Positions 22,192-31,503 of a stretch of DNA of 45,154 bases are shown one piece after another. Both the position numbers and the translations under genes were made by a program. This DNA comes from Candidatus Magnetobacterium casense (GTDB lineage Bacteria > Nitrospirota > Thermodesulfovibrionia > Thermodesulfovibrionales > Magnetobacteriaceae), in the NCBI RefSeq assembly GCF_000714715.1, contig NZ_JMFO01000025.1:1-45154 (forward strand), read 5' to 3'. Numbering within the stretch: the stretch's first letter is position 1; the number at the start of each line of letters is the position of its first letter. Below the pieces are notes generated by a model that was not told the origin of the DNA, ran no database searches, and saw only the letters and a list, made by a program, of their open reading frames with translations.

Positions 22192-24804
22192 ATGGATTAT
22201 GCGATAAGGTTAACGAATAGTCGTTTGTGGCATATTGTTATAATATTTAACATAATGCTTGCGTTTTTGATTTTGTCGGTTAAACCGATGTACGCCGATG
22301 GAAATTTTACGCTGACAGTTAATAAGAATGGCCAGAGCGTTGGTAGTGTATGGAGCAACCCCAAAGGTATAGATTGTGGTTCAATGTGTAAGAATCCATA
22401 TCCCTCTGGTACGGAGGTGACGTTAAATCCCATCCCCACACTGGATTCTACGTTTGCCGGCTGGAGTGGTTGTGACTCCATTGACACCAATGACCCTGTG
22501 CCGTGGTGTAAGGTTAAGATGTCATCAGACAGGACGGTTACGGCCACGTTTAACAAGAGTACGGCAGCGCACGTTAAGCTCAATGTAGGCAAATCCGGTG
22601 ATGGCAGCGGTATGATACAGAGCTACCCCCCGGGTATGGATTGTGGCTCAAGGTGTGATGGTCTCTATCCCCAGGGGGCAAAGGTGAGGTTGATGCCCAT
22701 GCCATATTCAGGTTCCACCTTTGGCGGCTGGAGCGGTTGTGACGCCAATAATGCCACTCCGGGTCCAAGCCCAACGCCGCCTCCAACTCCTAAGCCAAGC
22801 ACAACCCCGGGACCAACCCAGAGTCCGCCTCCTGGTCCAACTCCAACCCCGGGGCCAAGCACAACCCCAGGCCCGACCTCAACCCCGGGACCAAGCCAGA
22901 GTCCACCACCACCTCCTCCTCCACCTCCTTCGTCGCCTCCGTCTCAAGGCAAGGCTTACTCAGGCCCGGGTAATCCCAATGAGTGTACGATTACAATGTC
23001 GTCGGATAAGACGGTGACGACCACCTTTAGCAAGAGTTCAAACGCCCTTACGCTGACCGTGAGTAAGGCCGGCGATGGCAGTGGTATGGTGATGAGCAAC
23101 CCCCCCGGTATGGAATGCGGCATGATATGTAACGGCCCCTATCCCAAGGACGCTGTGACGATGCTGATGGCCAAGGCCGATCCACTTTCGACGTTTGTCG
23201 GTTGGAGCGGTTGTGACGCCGATAGCGACAATACAGTGCCAGGTGACGGCAATGACGTTGCGCTGTGTAAGGTGACGATGTCTGTTGATAAAACGGTTAC
23301 GGCCACTTTTAAAAAGAACACTATCCCAGGCATTTCGTTGGTTGTGCATACCGCCGGTAGTGGGATTGGCTCCGTCTCAAGTCTCCCATCGGGTATAAGT
23401 TGTGGATCAACGTGTACTACCACCTATGACGCCAATACGCTTGTCACCCTGGTTGCTACGGCCGGTTCGGATTCAGTCTTTAGTACCTGGTCGGGTTGCG
23501 ATAACAGCGACAGTTCTACAAGCGCCAAGTGTAAGGTAACGCTTGCCTCCGGCAAGTTGGTAACGGCTACTTTTATGGGAAGCGCCTCTGTCAAGCATAA
23601 GGTGCTCCACGACTATGACGGCGACGGCAAGAGCGATCTATTGTGGCATAACCAAAGTACGGGCACTGTTGCCATCTGGCTGCTGGACGGAAACAAGGTC
23701 AAGAGCATCGGTTCTCCCGGCAGAGTACCACTTGATTGGAATATAAACGCTGCAGGGGACTTTGACGGCGACGGCAAGACCGACATCCTCTGGAAAAACA
23801 GCAAGGACGCCTCACTACATATATGGTTTATGAACGGTATGACAATAGCCGACCACACCCCCTTGAAATTAGGCAGTATAAGCAATAAAGCCAAGAAGTT
23901 AGTTACAAGAGGCAACGCTGACTGGTATTTCAAGGCGGTTGGAGACTTCAACGGCGATGGCATAGCCGATATCCTCTTCAGAAACAGGGCCGATGGCATG
24001 ATGGGCATCTGGTCAATGAAGGGCGCCGGTTTTGTAGACGCCAGGCTTATTGCTCAAAACCCTGGTATGGAATGGGAAATAGCCGGTATTGCAGACTTTG
24101 ACGGCGATGGTAAAGACGACATACTCCTCAGACACGAAGGCCTTGAGGTGCTTGGCGTGTGGCTCATGAATGGTCCGACGATCAAGACTGCCACGATGGT
24201 GTCGCCATTAGCCGACCCTCAATGGCGTATCGTCAGGGTGGGGGATTTCGACGGCGATGGCAAGGCCGACATACTTTACAAAAACGTCAACACCGGCGAT
24301 GTGGCCATGTGGTTTATGTATGGGCCAAACGTGGAGAACGCAAAGATGGTTGCTACCGTGGCTGATGCCAACTGGCAGATCGTCAGGGTTGGCGATTACG
24401 ATGGCGACGGTATGCTTGACCTGCTGTGGCAGAACGTCTCTACGGGTCAACTCTATGTGTGGTTTATGAATGGAGCGACGATCAAGGATCAGGCATCTTT
24501 GGGCGCTGTTGGCGATCCCGATTGGTTTGTGGTTAGCAATGAGCGGGTGCAGGTATTACCGGCAAACGTGGTGCTTACCGCGCCGGCGGTTGGAACGACT
24601 GCCACATTTGCCATCACTGGCGGTGAAACTCCATACACGTTCAATGTCAGTGCTCCTGATCTGGTGAGCACGTCATTTGATTCCGCAAGCAAAACGCTCA
24701 CGGTAACGGTGCTCAAGGCCGTCACCGTCGCAACACAGGTAGTCATCACCGCTCAAGACGCCAACAAGGAGACATCATGGGCATTCTTGACGCTTAATCC
24801 GTAA
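22192..24804 (+). CDS. Secreted Cys-repeat and six-unit propeller protein with Pro-rich insert
   Basis: A paralogue of the gene at 19870. Start at 22192 (GAGG upstream) gives a signal peptide ending VKPMYA. Four Cys-paired beta-repeats follow. The second is split by about 65 residues of Pro/Ser/Thr/Gly-rich sequence (PSPTPPPTPKPSTTPGPTQS and similar, DNA about 22756-22953) placed between its SGCD and CTITM halves. Then come six FG-GAP-like units (GDFDGDGKTDILWKN-DASLHIWFMNG and others) and a C-terminal immunoglobulin-like segment (FAITGGETPYTFNVSAPDLV). The order of propeller units matches the first gene unit by unit, so they arose by whole-gene duplication. The extra beta-repeats and the linker are gains or losses since then. 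Function unknown; surface exposure is inference. Confidence 0.85.
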   Translation: MDYAIRLTNSRLWHIVIIFNIMLAFLILSVKPMYADGNFTLTVNKNGQSVGSVWSNPKGIDCGSMCKNPYPSGTEVTLNPIPTLDSTFAGWSGCDSIDTNDPVPWCKVKMSSDRTVTATFNKSTAAHVKLNVGKSGDGSGMIQSYPPGMDCGSRCDGLYPQGAKVRLMPMPYSGSTFGGWSGCDANNATPGPSPTPPPTPKPSTTPGPTQSPPPGPTPTPGPSTTPGPTSTPGPSQSPPPPPPPPPSSPPSQGKAYSGPGNPNECTITMSSDKTVTTTFSKSSNALTLTVSKAGDGSGMVMSNPPGMECGMICNGPYPKDAVTMLMAKADPLSTFVGWSGCDADSDNTVPGDGNDVALCKVTMSVDKTVTATFKKNTIPGISLVVHTAGSGIGSVSSLPSGISCGSTCTTTYDANTLVTLVATAGSDSVFSTWSGCDNSDSSTSAKCKVTLASGKLVTATFMGSASVKHKVLHDYDGDGKSDLLWHNQSTGTVAIWLLDGNKVKSIGSPGRVPLDWNINAAGDFDGDGKTDILWKNSKDASLHIWFMNGMTIADHTPLKLGSISNKAKKLVTRGNADWYFKAVGDFNGDGIADILFRNRADGMMGIWSMKGAGFVDARLIAQNPGMEWEIAGIADFDGDGKDDILLRHEGLEVLGVWLMNGPTIKTATMVSPLADPQWRIVRVGDFDGDGKADILYKNVNTGDVAMWFMYGPNVENAKMVATVADANWQIVRVGDYDGDGMLDLLWQNVSTGQLYVWFMNGATIKDQASLGAVGDPDWFVVSNERVQVLPANVVLTAPAVGTTATFAITGGETPYTFNVSAPDLVSTSFDSASKTLTVTVLKAVTVATQVVITAQDANKETSWAFLTLNP

Positions 24805-24809
24805 GAAGG

Positions 24810-24884
24810 GGAGAGAAAAAGGAGGGCGGCTCCGCCCCCTCCTCAGACCTCCCTGCAAGGGGCCGGCCCCCTTGACCCCATCTT
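24810..24884 (-). repeat. GC-rich dispersed repeat after the second propeller gene
   Basis: On the minus strand: GGGGTCAAGGGGGCCGGCCC, CTTGCAGGGAGGTCTGAGG, AGGGGGCGGAGCCGCCCTCC, TTTTTCTC. It starts 6 nt after the stop codon at 24804. Its hairpin GGAGGGCGGCTCCGCCCCCTCC could act as terminator on either strand. Confidence 0.8.
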
Positions 24885-24952
24885 TGGTGGGTGGTGGCTT
24901 TTGGGTCAAGTTTTGAAACACCGAATTAAGAAAAAGAAGGAGATTTAGCTTT

Positions 24953-27151
24953 ATGAATAAAGAACGACAAAGATTAACTGTACTCCGGTTGTTGTTGGCA
25001 ATGTTTACAGTGTTGTGTGTGTTTGGTAACGTGGGAGTAGGGTTTGCGGATGAACCAATAGTGCCAAAGAGCACTTACAACCCCCGTTTGTCATATACCC
25101 TTACGGTAACAAAATCCGGTACTGGTACTGTTAAAGTCTCATCAGGCGCCCTAAGCTGGAGTGGAAACACCGGTACAGAGACATATACCGCAGGTACATC
25201 ACTTACCATTACGGCAACACCCGCCACCGGCTACGTCGTCTCTTGGGGTGGTGCCTGTTCCGGGGCGAGTTCAACCTGTAATGTTACGATGTCAACGAAC
25301 AGGAACGTGACGGTGACGTTTAACCCCGGATACAGCCTTACGATAACGAAATCACCAAATTCTGGTGGTTCTATTTCACTCTCTACGGGCTCGTTAAGTG
25401 GGAGCAACCCCTATACTGCTACATATGACAGCGTTACGTCAGTTACCATTACGGCAACAGCCTACAGTGGCTATGTCTTTACAGGCTGGAGTGGTGACTG
25501 CTCAGGTACTAGCTCAACCTGCACGCTGACAATATCAAAAGATATGAGCGTGACGGCGACATTTAGCCTCCCATCATATGCCCTTACGGTAACAACATCC
25601 GGTTCCGGTACTGTTACAGCCTCAACAGGCACACTAAACTGGAATGGAAGCACCGGTACAGCTACATATACCGATGGTACGTCAGTTACCCTTACGGCAA
25701 CAGCCTCTACTGGCTATGGCTTTGCCGGCTGGAGTGGCGACTGTTCAGGGACGAGTTCAACCTGTACGCTAACTATGTCGGCGGCAAAGAATGTGACGGC
25801 TACGTTTACTACTTTATATACCCTTACGATAACTAAATCCACCAACGCTGGTGGTTCTCTTTCAGTCTCTACGGGTTCGTTAAGCGGTAGCAATCCCTAT
25901 ACTGCTTCATACTTAAGTGGTACGTCAGTTACCATTACGGCAAAACCCTTATTGGGCTATGCCTTTACCGAGTGGGGTGGCGACTGTTCTGGGACGAATT
26001 CAACCTGTACGCTGACTATGTCAAAAGATATGAATGTGACGGCTACGTTTACGTCTCCACGTACCCTTACGGTAACAAAATCCGGTTCCGGTACGGTTAC
26101 GGTTCCAGGCTCAATAGGCAGCCTAAGCTGGAGTGGAGACACCGGTACAGGTCAATTTTACTATGGTACGTCAATTACCCTTACGGCGACAACATCATCA
26201 GGTTACAGTGCAACCTGGGGTGGCGATGGCTCCAGTTGCGGGACGAGTTCAACCTGTACGGTGACGATGACAAAAGATTTGAATGTGACGGTAACGTTTA
26301 GCCTTATATACACCCTTACGGTCACAACATCCGGTTCCGGTACTGTTACAGCCTCAACAGGCACCCTAAGCTGGAGTGGAAGCACCGGTACAGCTTCATA
26401 TCCCAGCGATACGTCAGTTACCCTTACAGCAACAGCCGCTTCCGGTTCAACCTTTGCCGGCTGGAGTGGCGACTGTTCAGGGACGAGTTCAACCTGTACG
26501 GTGACGATGTCGGCGGCAAAGAATGTGACAGCAACGTTTACTACTGCATATACCCTTACTATAACGAAATCCCCCAATTCTGGTGGTTCTGTTTCAGTCT
26601 CTACGGGTTCGTTAAAGGGGAGCAACCCCTATACAGCTACATATGTCAGCGGTACGTCAGTTACCCTTACGGCAAAAGCCTACAGCGGCTATGTCTTTAC
26701 CGGTTGGAGTGGCGACTGCTCAGGTACTAGCTCAACCTGCACGCTAACGATGTCTGAGGGCAAGTCTGTAACTGTTAAGTTTGAATCAACAGCATGTAAG
26801 AGTTCTACCACTGCTTCAGTAAACAACACATATAGCGATTCGTTGAGCAGTCGTAGTAGTTGCTACTCTCCGCATATGGCAGGAAGTTATGCCGCTTACT
26901 ATATCCTTACCTTGAGCAGCTCAACAAACATACAGATTAAATTGACGTCAACCTCCGTGGATGCCTATCTTGTCCTGCTCTCTGGCAGTGGTACAAGTGG
27001 CACCGTAGTGGCATCCGATGACGACAGCGGTGGCGGCACAGATGCACAGATAAGCCAATCAGAGCTAGCAGCCGGTACATATACAATCGAGGTAACAACC
27101 TCTGACCCTGCAACGGCAGGGATGTATACGCTGACGATAACATCCTGGTAG
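24953..27151 (+). CDS. Giant secreted tandem-repeat protein with PPC-like end
   Basis: A 732-aa protein. A basic N-terminus and hydrophobic core form a signal peptide ending near GVGFA. About eight 65-75 residue units follow: YTLTVTKSGSGTV, LSWSGSTGTATY, GTSVTLTATA, GYxFAGWSGDCSGTSSTCTLTMS, KNVTATF. Each has a Cys pair that may form a disulfide. The last ~110 residues (SYAAYYILTLSSSTNIQIKL, YLVLLSGSG, DDDSGGGTDAQIS, GTYTIEVTTSDP, YTLTITSW) match the bacterial pre-peptidase C-terminal (PPC) pattern. No catalytic domain is present. It has AAGGAG before the ATG. The next gene is a tandem duplicate. Confidence 0.85.
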   Translation: MNKERQRLTVLRLLLAMFTVLCVFGNVGVGFADEPIVPKSTYNPRLSYTLTVTKSGTGTVKVSSGALSWSGNTGTETYTAGTSLTITATPATGYVVSWGGACSGASSTCNVTMSTNRNVTVTFNPGYSLTITKSPNSGGSISLSTGSLSGSNPYTATYDSVTSVTITATAYSGYVFTGWSGDCSGTSSTCTLTISKDMSVTATFSLPSYALTVTTSGSGTVTASTGTLNWNGSTGTATYTDGTSVTLTATASTGYGFAGWSGDCSGTSSTCTLTMSAAKNVTATFTTLYTLTITKSTNAGGSLSVSTGSLSGSNPYTASYLSGTSVTITAKPLLGYAFTEWGGDCSGTNSTCTLTMSKDMNVTATFTSPRTLTVTKSGSGTVTVPGSIGSLSWSGDTGTGQFYYGTSITLTATTSSGYSATWGGDGSSCGTSSTCTVTMTKDLNVTVTFSLIYTLTVTTSGSGTVTASTGTLSWSGSTGTASYPSDTSVTLTATAASGSTFAGWSGDCSGTSSTCTVTMSAAKNVTATFTTAYTLTITKSPNSGGSVSVSTGSLKGSNPYTATYVSGTSVTLTAKAYSGYVFTGWSGDCSGTSSTCTLTMSEGKSVTVKFESTACKSSTTASVNNTYSDSLSSRSSCYSPHMAGSYAAYYILTLSSSTNIQIKLTSTSVDAYLVLLSGSGTSGTVVASDDDSGGGTDAQISQSELAAGTYTIEVTTSDPATAGMYTLTITSW

Positions 27152-27262
27152 CAGACAATCTCCCCTGGATGGCTTAAGACGGTGATTGTGTCTTTGACGG
27201 AGTAGAGATTAGTCCGATCGAGGGAGGATGAAAATGGCGGGGGCTTTCTGAGGGTATACCTT

Positions 27263-27290
27263 GGCAGGCCCCTCTGCCTGTCTTTTTTTT
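27263..27290 (+). terminator. Intrinsic terminator between the two repeat giants
   Basis: GGCAGGC-CCCTCT-GCCTGTC (7 bp with one G-T pair) followed by eight T residues. Located about 110 nt past the stop at 27151, so the two giant genes are probably separate transcripts. Confidence 0.75.
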
Positions 27291-27348
27291 ATAGAAGATA
27301 CATAACATATAAAGTATCAATTTAAGGCAAAAAAGGAAACGTAGTTTT

Positions 27349-30300
27349 ATGAAGAAAGAACGACAAGGATCAATTGTAATTAGGTTGTTGTTGGCAGTGT
27401 TTGCGGTGTTGTGTGTGTTTGGCAATGTGGGGTTAGGGGTTGCTGATGACGGTAGCAATGGTGTTACACCGTTAGTTACGGCAGCCAATGCCATTGCAGA
27501 AGTCGATATGGAACCAAAAGGTGCACAGTGCCTGTTTCTACCCTACTCCTGCACCCTTAGTGTAACTAAATCCGGCACGGGTACCGGTAATGTTGACGCC
27601 TCGCCTGAGAACCTAAGCTGGAGCGGAAACACCGGTAAATACAATAAATACGACCAGAGTAAAACGGTTACCCTTACGGTAACAGCCGATTCAAACTCAT
27701 ACTTTGCCGGTTGGAGCGGCGAATGCACCCAAGCCAATAAGAACGAGCCATGCACTTGCAGTGGAACAATGTCGCCTTGCAAGGTGGCAATGAATGACAA
27801 CAGGTCTTTTACTGCGACATTTACCCTGAGCAACTCCCTGACGGTAACGAAATCCGGTACAGGTACGGGTACTGTTACATCCTCTCCAACTGACCTGACC
27901 TGGAGCGGCAACACCGGTAAGGTTGAATTTACGGCGTCAACAACGCTTACCCTTACGGCAACAGCCGATTCACCAAACTCATACTTTACCGGCTGGGGCG
28001 GTGATTGTCTGTCTGCAGGGACAAATTCGACATGTACGATAACCACAAACTCATCGCCAAAGACCGTGACGGCGACGTTTACCGCCAACACTCTTAGCAT
28101 AACAAAGGCCGGTACGGGCACGGGTACCATTACGGACGATCAAGGCAAACTAAGCTGGAACGCAAACACAGGCACGGCTACATATCCACTTGGTACGTCC
28201 GTCACCCTTACGGCAACGCCTGATTCAAACTCATACTTTGCCGGTTGGAGTGGTGACGGTTCCTGTTCCGGGACAGATTCAACCTGCACGGTAACGATGT
28301 CGGTGGCCAAGGTCGTAACGGCAACGTTTAACCCCATGTACACCCTTACGATAACAAAGGCCGGTGCAAACACGGGGTCTGTCGCTGTTGATACGGGCAC
28401 GTTAAGCTGGAGTGGAAGTACCGCCACGGCTATATACAAAAGCGGCACGTCTGTCACCCTTACGGCAACAGTCGATAACGGCTATATGCCCAACTGGAGC
28501 GGCGACTGTTCCGGTACGGGTTTAACCTGCACGGTAGCGATGTCGGCGGCCAAAAACGTGACGGTGACGTTTGTCCCTGGATATATCCTGACCTTAACAA
28601 GGACCAGCGGCGGTTCTATTGGAGTTGACTCCGGTGCGTTGGCCAGTAGCGGATACACCTTTACTGTCGGATACTCCATCGGTTCGTCCGTTACGATTAC
28701 GGCAACAGCCGAAACACTGAATAGCTATCTGCTTACCAACCTGGGTGGCGACTGCTCCTGGACTGGTATAGGATCATCTAAAGGAAGCTGCACGGTAACG
28801 ATGTCGCAGAACAGGTTTGTAACGGCGGCGTTTTCGGAAGTTGCTGGCATGGGATTTACCCTTGCCGTAACAAAATATGGCACAGGTTCGGGTACCGTTA
28901 CACCCTCGACAGGCTCGCTAAACTGGTGGGGAGACAACTTCGGGACGGCTAAATATAGTACCGGCATGAGTATTACGTCAGTTACCCTTACGGCCACCGC
29001 CACCGCCGGCTCAGTCTTTACCGGCTGGAGTGGAGCCTGCTCAGGGACGAGTTCAACCTGCACGGTAACGATGTCGGCGGCAAAGAATGTAACGGCGACG
29101 TTTAGCCATGTATACAGCATTACCGTAACAAAATTCGGTACAGGTACTGGTTCCGTTACGGCCGATACAGGCACAATATCCTGGAGTGGAAACACCGGCA
29201 CGACTACATACACCTCCGGTGTCTCCGGCACGGATGTTGCCATTACTGCAACCGCCGACGACAACTCATACGTTGCCTCCTGGAGTGACGACTGCTCAGG
29301 GTCAACCTTAACCTGGCCAAGTTCGACCTGTTCGTTGTTAAAGATGACTCGTGCCATATCTACGACTGTGACTTTTAATCCTGCATACACCCTTACCGTA
29401 ACAAAATCCGGTACAGGTACGGGTTCCGTTACAGCCAGTACAGGTACGCTATCCTGGAGTGGAACCACCGGAAAGTACACTCATTACCCCAGCGGTACAA
29501 ATGTCACCCTTACGGCAACACCCGACGCCGGCTATGTATTTGCCGGATGGGGTGGCGACTGCGCCGTCATTGGCAGTGCAAGTTTAACCTGCACGATATC
29601 GATGTCGGCGGCAAAGAATGTGACGGTGACCTTTAACACCGGTAACACATACACCCTGACGATAACAAACTCATCAAGTTCGGCTGGTTCAGTTACGGCC
29701 TCAACAGGTATACTAAGTTGGAGTGGAAACACGGGGACGGCTTCATACACCAGTGGCACGTCAGTTACCCTTACGGCAACACCTAACGACGGATATTACC
29801 TTTACAGTTGGGGTGGTGCCTGCTCAGGGACGAGTTCAACCTGTACGCTGACAATGTCGGTAAACAAGTCCGTGACGGTGAAGTTTAGTCCAGGATATGC
29901 CCTTACTGCAACTAAAACCGGTACAGGTTCGGGTGTTGTTGCACCATCTACGGGTTACATGACCTGGAGTGGAAACACCGGAAGGGCCATATACTTCACA
30001 GTAACATCGGTTAACCTCAATGCAATAGCCAACTCCGGCTCGGTCTTTACCGGCTACAGTGGCGACTGCTCCGGCAAAACATGCGCATTAACGATGTCGT
30101 CAAACAAGTCCGTGACGGCAACATTTGCCTCAACTTCATGTACCGGTACCAGCGCTATTGCTTTAAGCACTCCGGCTACCGGTTCCTGGAGTAGCAGCAG
30201 TTGTTACTCTACACATATGTCGGGAAGTTATGCCGCTTACTATATCCTTACCTTGAGCAGCTCAACAAACATACAGATTGCTTTGACATCAACCTCCGTG

Positions 30301-30492
30301 GATGCCTATCTTGTCCTGCTCTCCGGCAGTGGTGTAAGTGGCACAGTAGTGGCCTCCGATGACGACAGCGGTGGCGGCACAGATGCACAGATAAGCCAAA
30401 CAGGGTTAGCAGCCGGTACATATACAATCGAGGTAACAACCTCTGACCCTGCAACGGCAGGCATGTATACGCTGACGGTAACATCCTGGTAA
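27349..30492 (+). CDS. Giant secreted tandem-repeat protein with PPC-like end, paralogue
   Basis: A 1047-aa tandem duplicate of the gene at 24953. It has a similar signal peptide (MKKERQGSIVIRLLLAVFAV, ending near GVADD), about twelve units of the same Cys-paired beta-repeat, and the same C-terminal PPC-like domain ending YTLTVTSW. The 3' ~270 bp of both genes are almost identical, while the repeats in the middle differ more. That suggests recent gene conversion or constraint at the end. Unit number differs, as expected from unequal recombination in repeats. No enzymatic motif is seen. Expected outside the cell; calcium or disulfide stabilisation is inference. Confidence 0.85.
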   Translation: MKKERQGSIVIRLLLAVFAVLCVFGNVGLGVADDGSNGVTPLVTAANAIAEVDMEPKGAQCLFLPYSCTLSVTKSGTGTGNVDASPENLSWSGNTGKYNKYDQSKTVTLTVTADSNSYFAGWSGECTQANKNEPCTCSGTMSPCKVAMNDNRSFTATFTLSNSLTVTKSGTGTGTVTSSPTDLTWSGNTGKVEFTASTTLTLTATADSPNSYFTGWGGDCLSAGTNSTCTITTNSSPKTVTATFTANTLSITKAGTGTGTITDDQGKLSWNANTGTATYPLGTSVTLTATPDSNSYFAGWSGDGSCSGTDSTCTVTMSVAKVVTATFNPMYTLTITKAGANTGSVAVDTGTLSWSGSTATAIYKSGTSVTLTATVDNGYMPNWSGDCSGTGLTCTVAMSAAKNVTVTFVPGYILTLTRTSGGSIGVDSGALASSGYTFTVGYSIGSSVTITATAETLNSYLLTNLGGDCSWTGIGSSKGSCTVTMSQNRFVTAAFSEVAGMGFTLAVTKYGTGSGTVTPSTGSLNWWGDNFGTAKYSTGMSITSVTLTATATAGSVFTGWSGACSGTSSTCTVTMSAAKNVTATFSHVYSITVTKFGTGTGSVTADTGTISWSGNTGTTTYTSGVSGTDVAITATADDNSYVASWSDDCSGSTLTWPSSTCSLLKMTRAISTTVTFNPAYTLTVTKSGTGTGSVTASTGTLSWSGTTGKYTHYPSGTNVTLTATPDAGYVFAGWGGDCAVIGSASLTCTISMSAAKNVTVTFNTGNTYTLTITNSSSSAGSVTASTGILSWSGNTGTASYTSGTSVTLTATPNDGYYLYSWGGACSGTSSTCTLTMSVNKSVTVKFSPGYALTATKTGTGSGVVAPSTGYMTWSGNTGRAIYFTVTSVNLNAIANSGSVFTGYSGDCSGKTCALTMSSNKSVTATFASTSCTGTSAIALSTPATGSWSSSSCYSTHMSGSYAAYYILTLSSSTNIQIALTSTSVDAYLVLLSGSGVSGTVVASDDDSGGGTDAQISQTGLAAGTYTIEVTTSDPATAGMYTLTVTSW

Positions 30493-30505
30493 TATTGGAT
30501 CAATC

Positions 30506-30656
30506 GTATCCTCTTAAAAAAGCATGGTAAAATGGGGTCAAGGGGACTTCTTCGTGGCCGGGGCGGGTGCGACTTTTGGCCGGGGGCACTGAGCGGGGGG
30601 TTGCCAACCCCTTGCCAACCCCCCGCTGCGACAAGATTGCGCTTTGCCCCTCCCGG
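30506..30656 (+). repeat. Fused stub of the MITE-like end and the GC-rich repeat
   Basis: GTATCCTCTTAAAAAAGC (the MITE-like end) is followed directly by ATGGGGTCAAGGGGACTTC and GTGGCCGGGGCGGGTGCGAC, then a GC-rich middle with GGGGGGTTGCCAACCCC repeats. It starts 14 nt after the stop of the giant gene at 30492. Confidence 0.7.
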
Positions 30657-30657
30657 T

Positions 30658-30772
30658 GAGGTAATTATTTCCGGGTGGATAGAAACGGCAAAGGAGTCAG
30701 GACGTTCTATACCAAAGCCCAATGGACGACTTATGTTTGCGTAGGTTATGCAGTTCAATGCAAATGTGTTTA
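30658..30772 (+). pseudogene. Duplicated 3' end of hicB
   Basis: 115 bp that match 31400-31514 with only a handful of mismatches: GAGGTAATTATTTCCGGGTG, the end of the hicB coding region (SIPKPNGRLMFA and stop) and about 30 bp of downstream sequence. The 5' part of hicB is absent, so it is a fragment left by a partial duplication of the hicB locus, about 740 bp away. Confidence 0.88.
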
Positions 30773-30867
30773 CTTAAGTCTGGCGAAACTTTTAGAAAAT
30801 TTGGTAAACTTAAGTTTGAAAAAGATGCTGATTTCATAGACAATTAAGATTTCCTGGGAGGTTTTTA

Positions 30868-31019
30868 TTGGCATTTAACATAGTACAGAAGATATTCAAT
30901 GCTCACCTGACTTACGGACTATGTGAGCAAAGGGTCAGCCATCGGACTTCGGGTTGACGAGGTCTATACGCAGGATGCCACGGGGACAATGGTTTGAGGC
31001 GATGGGCGTGGATAGGGTA
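30868..31019 (+). pseudogene. Aconitate hydratase N-terminal remnant
   Basis: After GGAGG and a 6-nt spacer, TTG at 30868 opens (M)AFNIVQKIFNAHLTYG. A shifted frame then gives YVSKGSAIGLRVDEVYTQDA and TGTMV, and a third gives FEAMGVDRV. In order, these are the first ~55 residues of an Aquifex-type aconitate hydratase (IVQKI-AHL, GLRVD-TQDATGTM, FEAMG). Two frame changes and the missing ~600 residues show that it is dead. The remnant runs straight into the start of hicA at 31024, with no spacer. Confidence 0.8.
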
Positions 31020-31023
31020 AACT

Positions 31024-31290
31024 ATGACAAAGTTTAAAAAACTGATAAGCCAAATCTTAAGTGGTACATCAGATGCAAATATCAGCTTTAACAAAATACG
31101 TGCACTAATACAATATTTAGGATTTAAAGAAAGGATAAATGGCTCACATCATATTTATAGCAGAGATGATATTGAGGAAATTCTTAATATTCAACCCAAA
31201 TATAACAAAGCTAAATCCTATCAGGTTAAGCAAATTCGTAATATTATCTTAAAATACAAATTAGGAGATAAACAGGATGAACAAATATGA
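31024..31290 (+). CDS. hicA: HicA family toxin
   Basis: An 88-aa HicA of the longer type: INGSHHIYSRDDIEEILNIQ with the catalytic His of GSH, preceded by ISFNKIRALIQYLGF and followed by KAKSYQVKQIRNIILKYKL. HicA binds and cuts mRNA. All motifs look intact. It overlaps hicB by 14 nt, which supports coupled synthesis (toxin first). The gene begins directly after an aconitase remnant, so its original promoter may have been lost or replaced. Confidence 0.9.
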   Translation: MTKFKKLISQILSGTSDANISFNKIRALIQYLGFKERINGSHHIYSRDDIEEILNIQPKYNKAKSYQVKQIRNIILKYKLGDKQDEQI

Positions 31291-31486
31291 AATCATCATA
31301 TATTGGAGCGAAGAAGATCAGTCGTTCATAGCCGAGGTCCCTGAACTTCCTGGATGTATGGCAGACGGATTGACCTACCAGGAGGCACTTTCTAACATAG
31401 AGGTAATTATTTCCGAGTGGATAGAAACGGCAAAGGAATTAGGACGTTCTATACCAAAGCCCAAGGGACGACTTATGTTTGCGTAG
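31277..31486 (+). CDS. hicB: HicB family antitoxin
   Basis: A 69-aa HicB: EIIIYWSEEDQSFIAEVPELPGCMADGLTYQEALSNIE, then a helix and PKPKGRLMF. It is the type without a DNA-binding C-terminus. It overlaps hicA and follows it in the same transcript. Its last ~90 bp plus ~25 bp downstream are duplicated at 30658-30772. Confidence 0.92.
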   Translation: MNKYEIIIYWSEEDQSFIAEVPELPGCMADGLTYQEALSNIEVIISEWIETAKELGRSIPKPKGRLMFA

Positions 31487-31503
31487 GTTATGCAGTTCAA
31501 TGC

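Noticed and set aside
25080..30100. Regular repeated DNA that could be taken for a CRISPR array or satellite
   Set aside because: The units are about 200 bp, keep one reading frame and encode related beta-repeat domains; there are no short identical repeats with unique spacers.
30532..30744. 70-aa frame that looks like a fused gene
   Set aside because: Its first half is the translated GC-rich repeat and its second half a copied hicB end, so it is not an independent gene.
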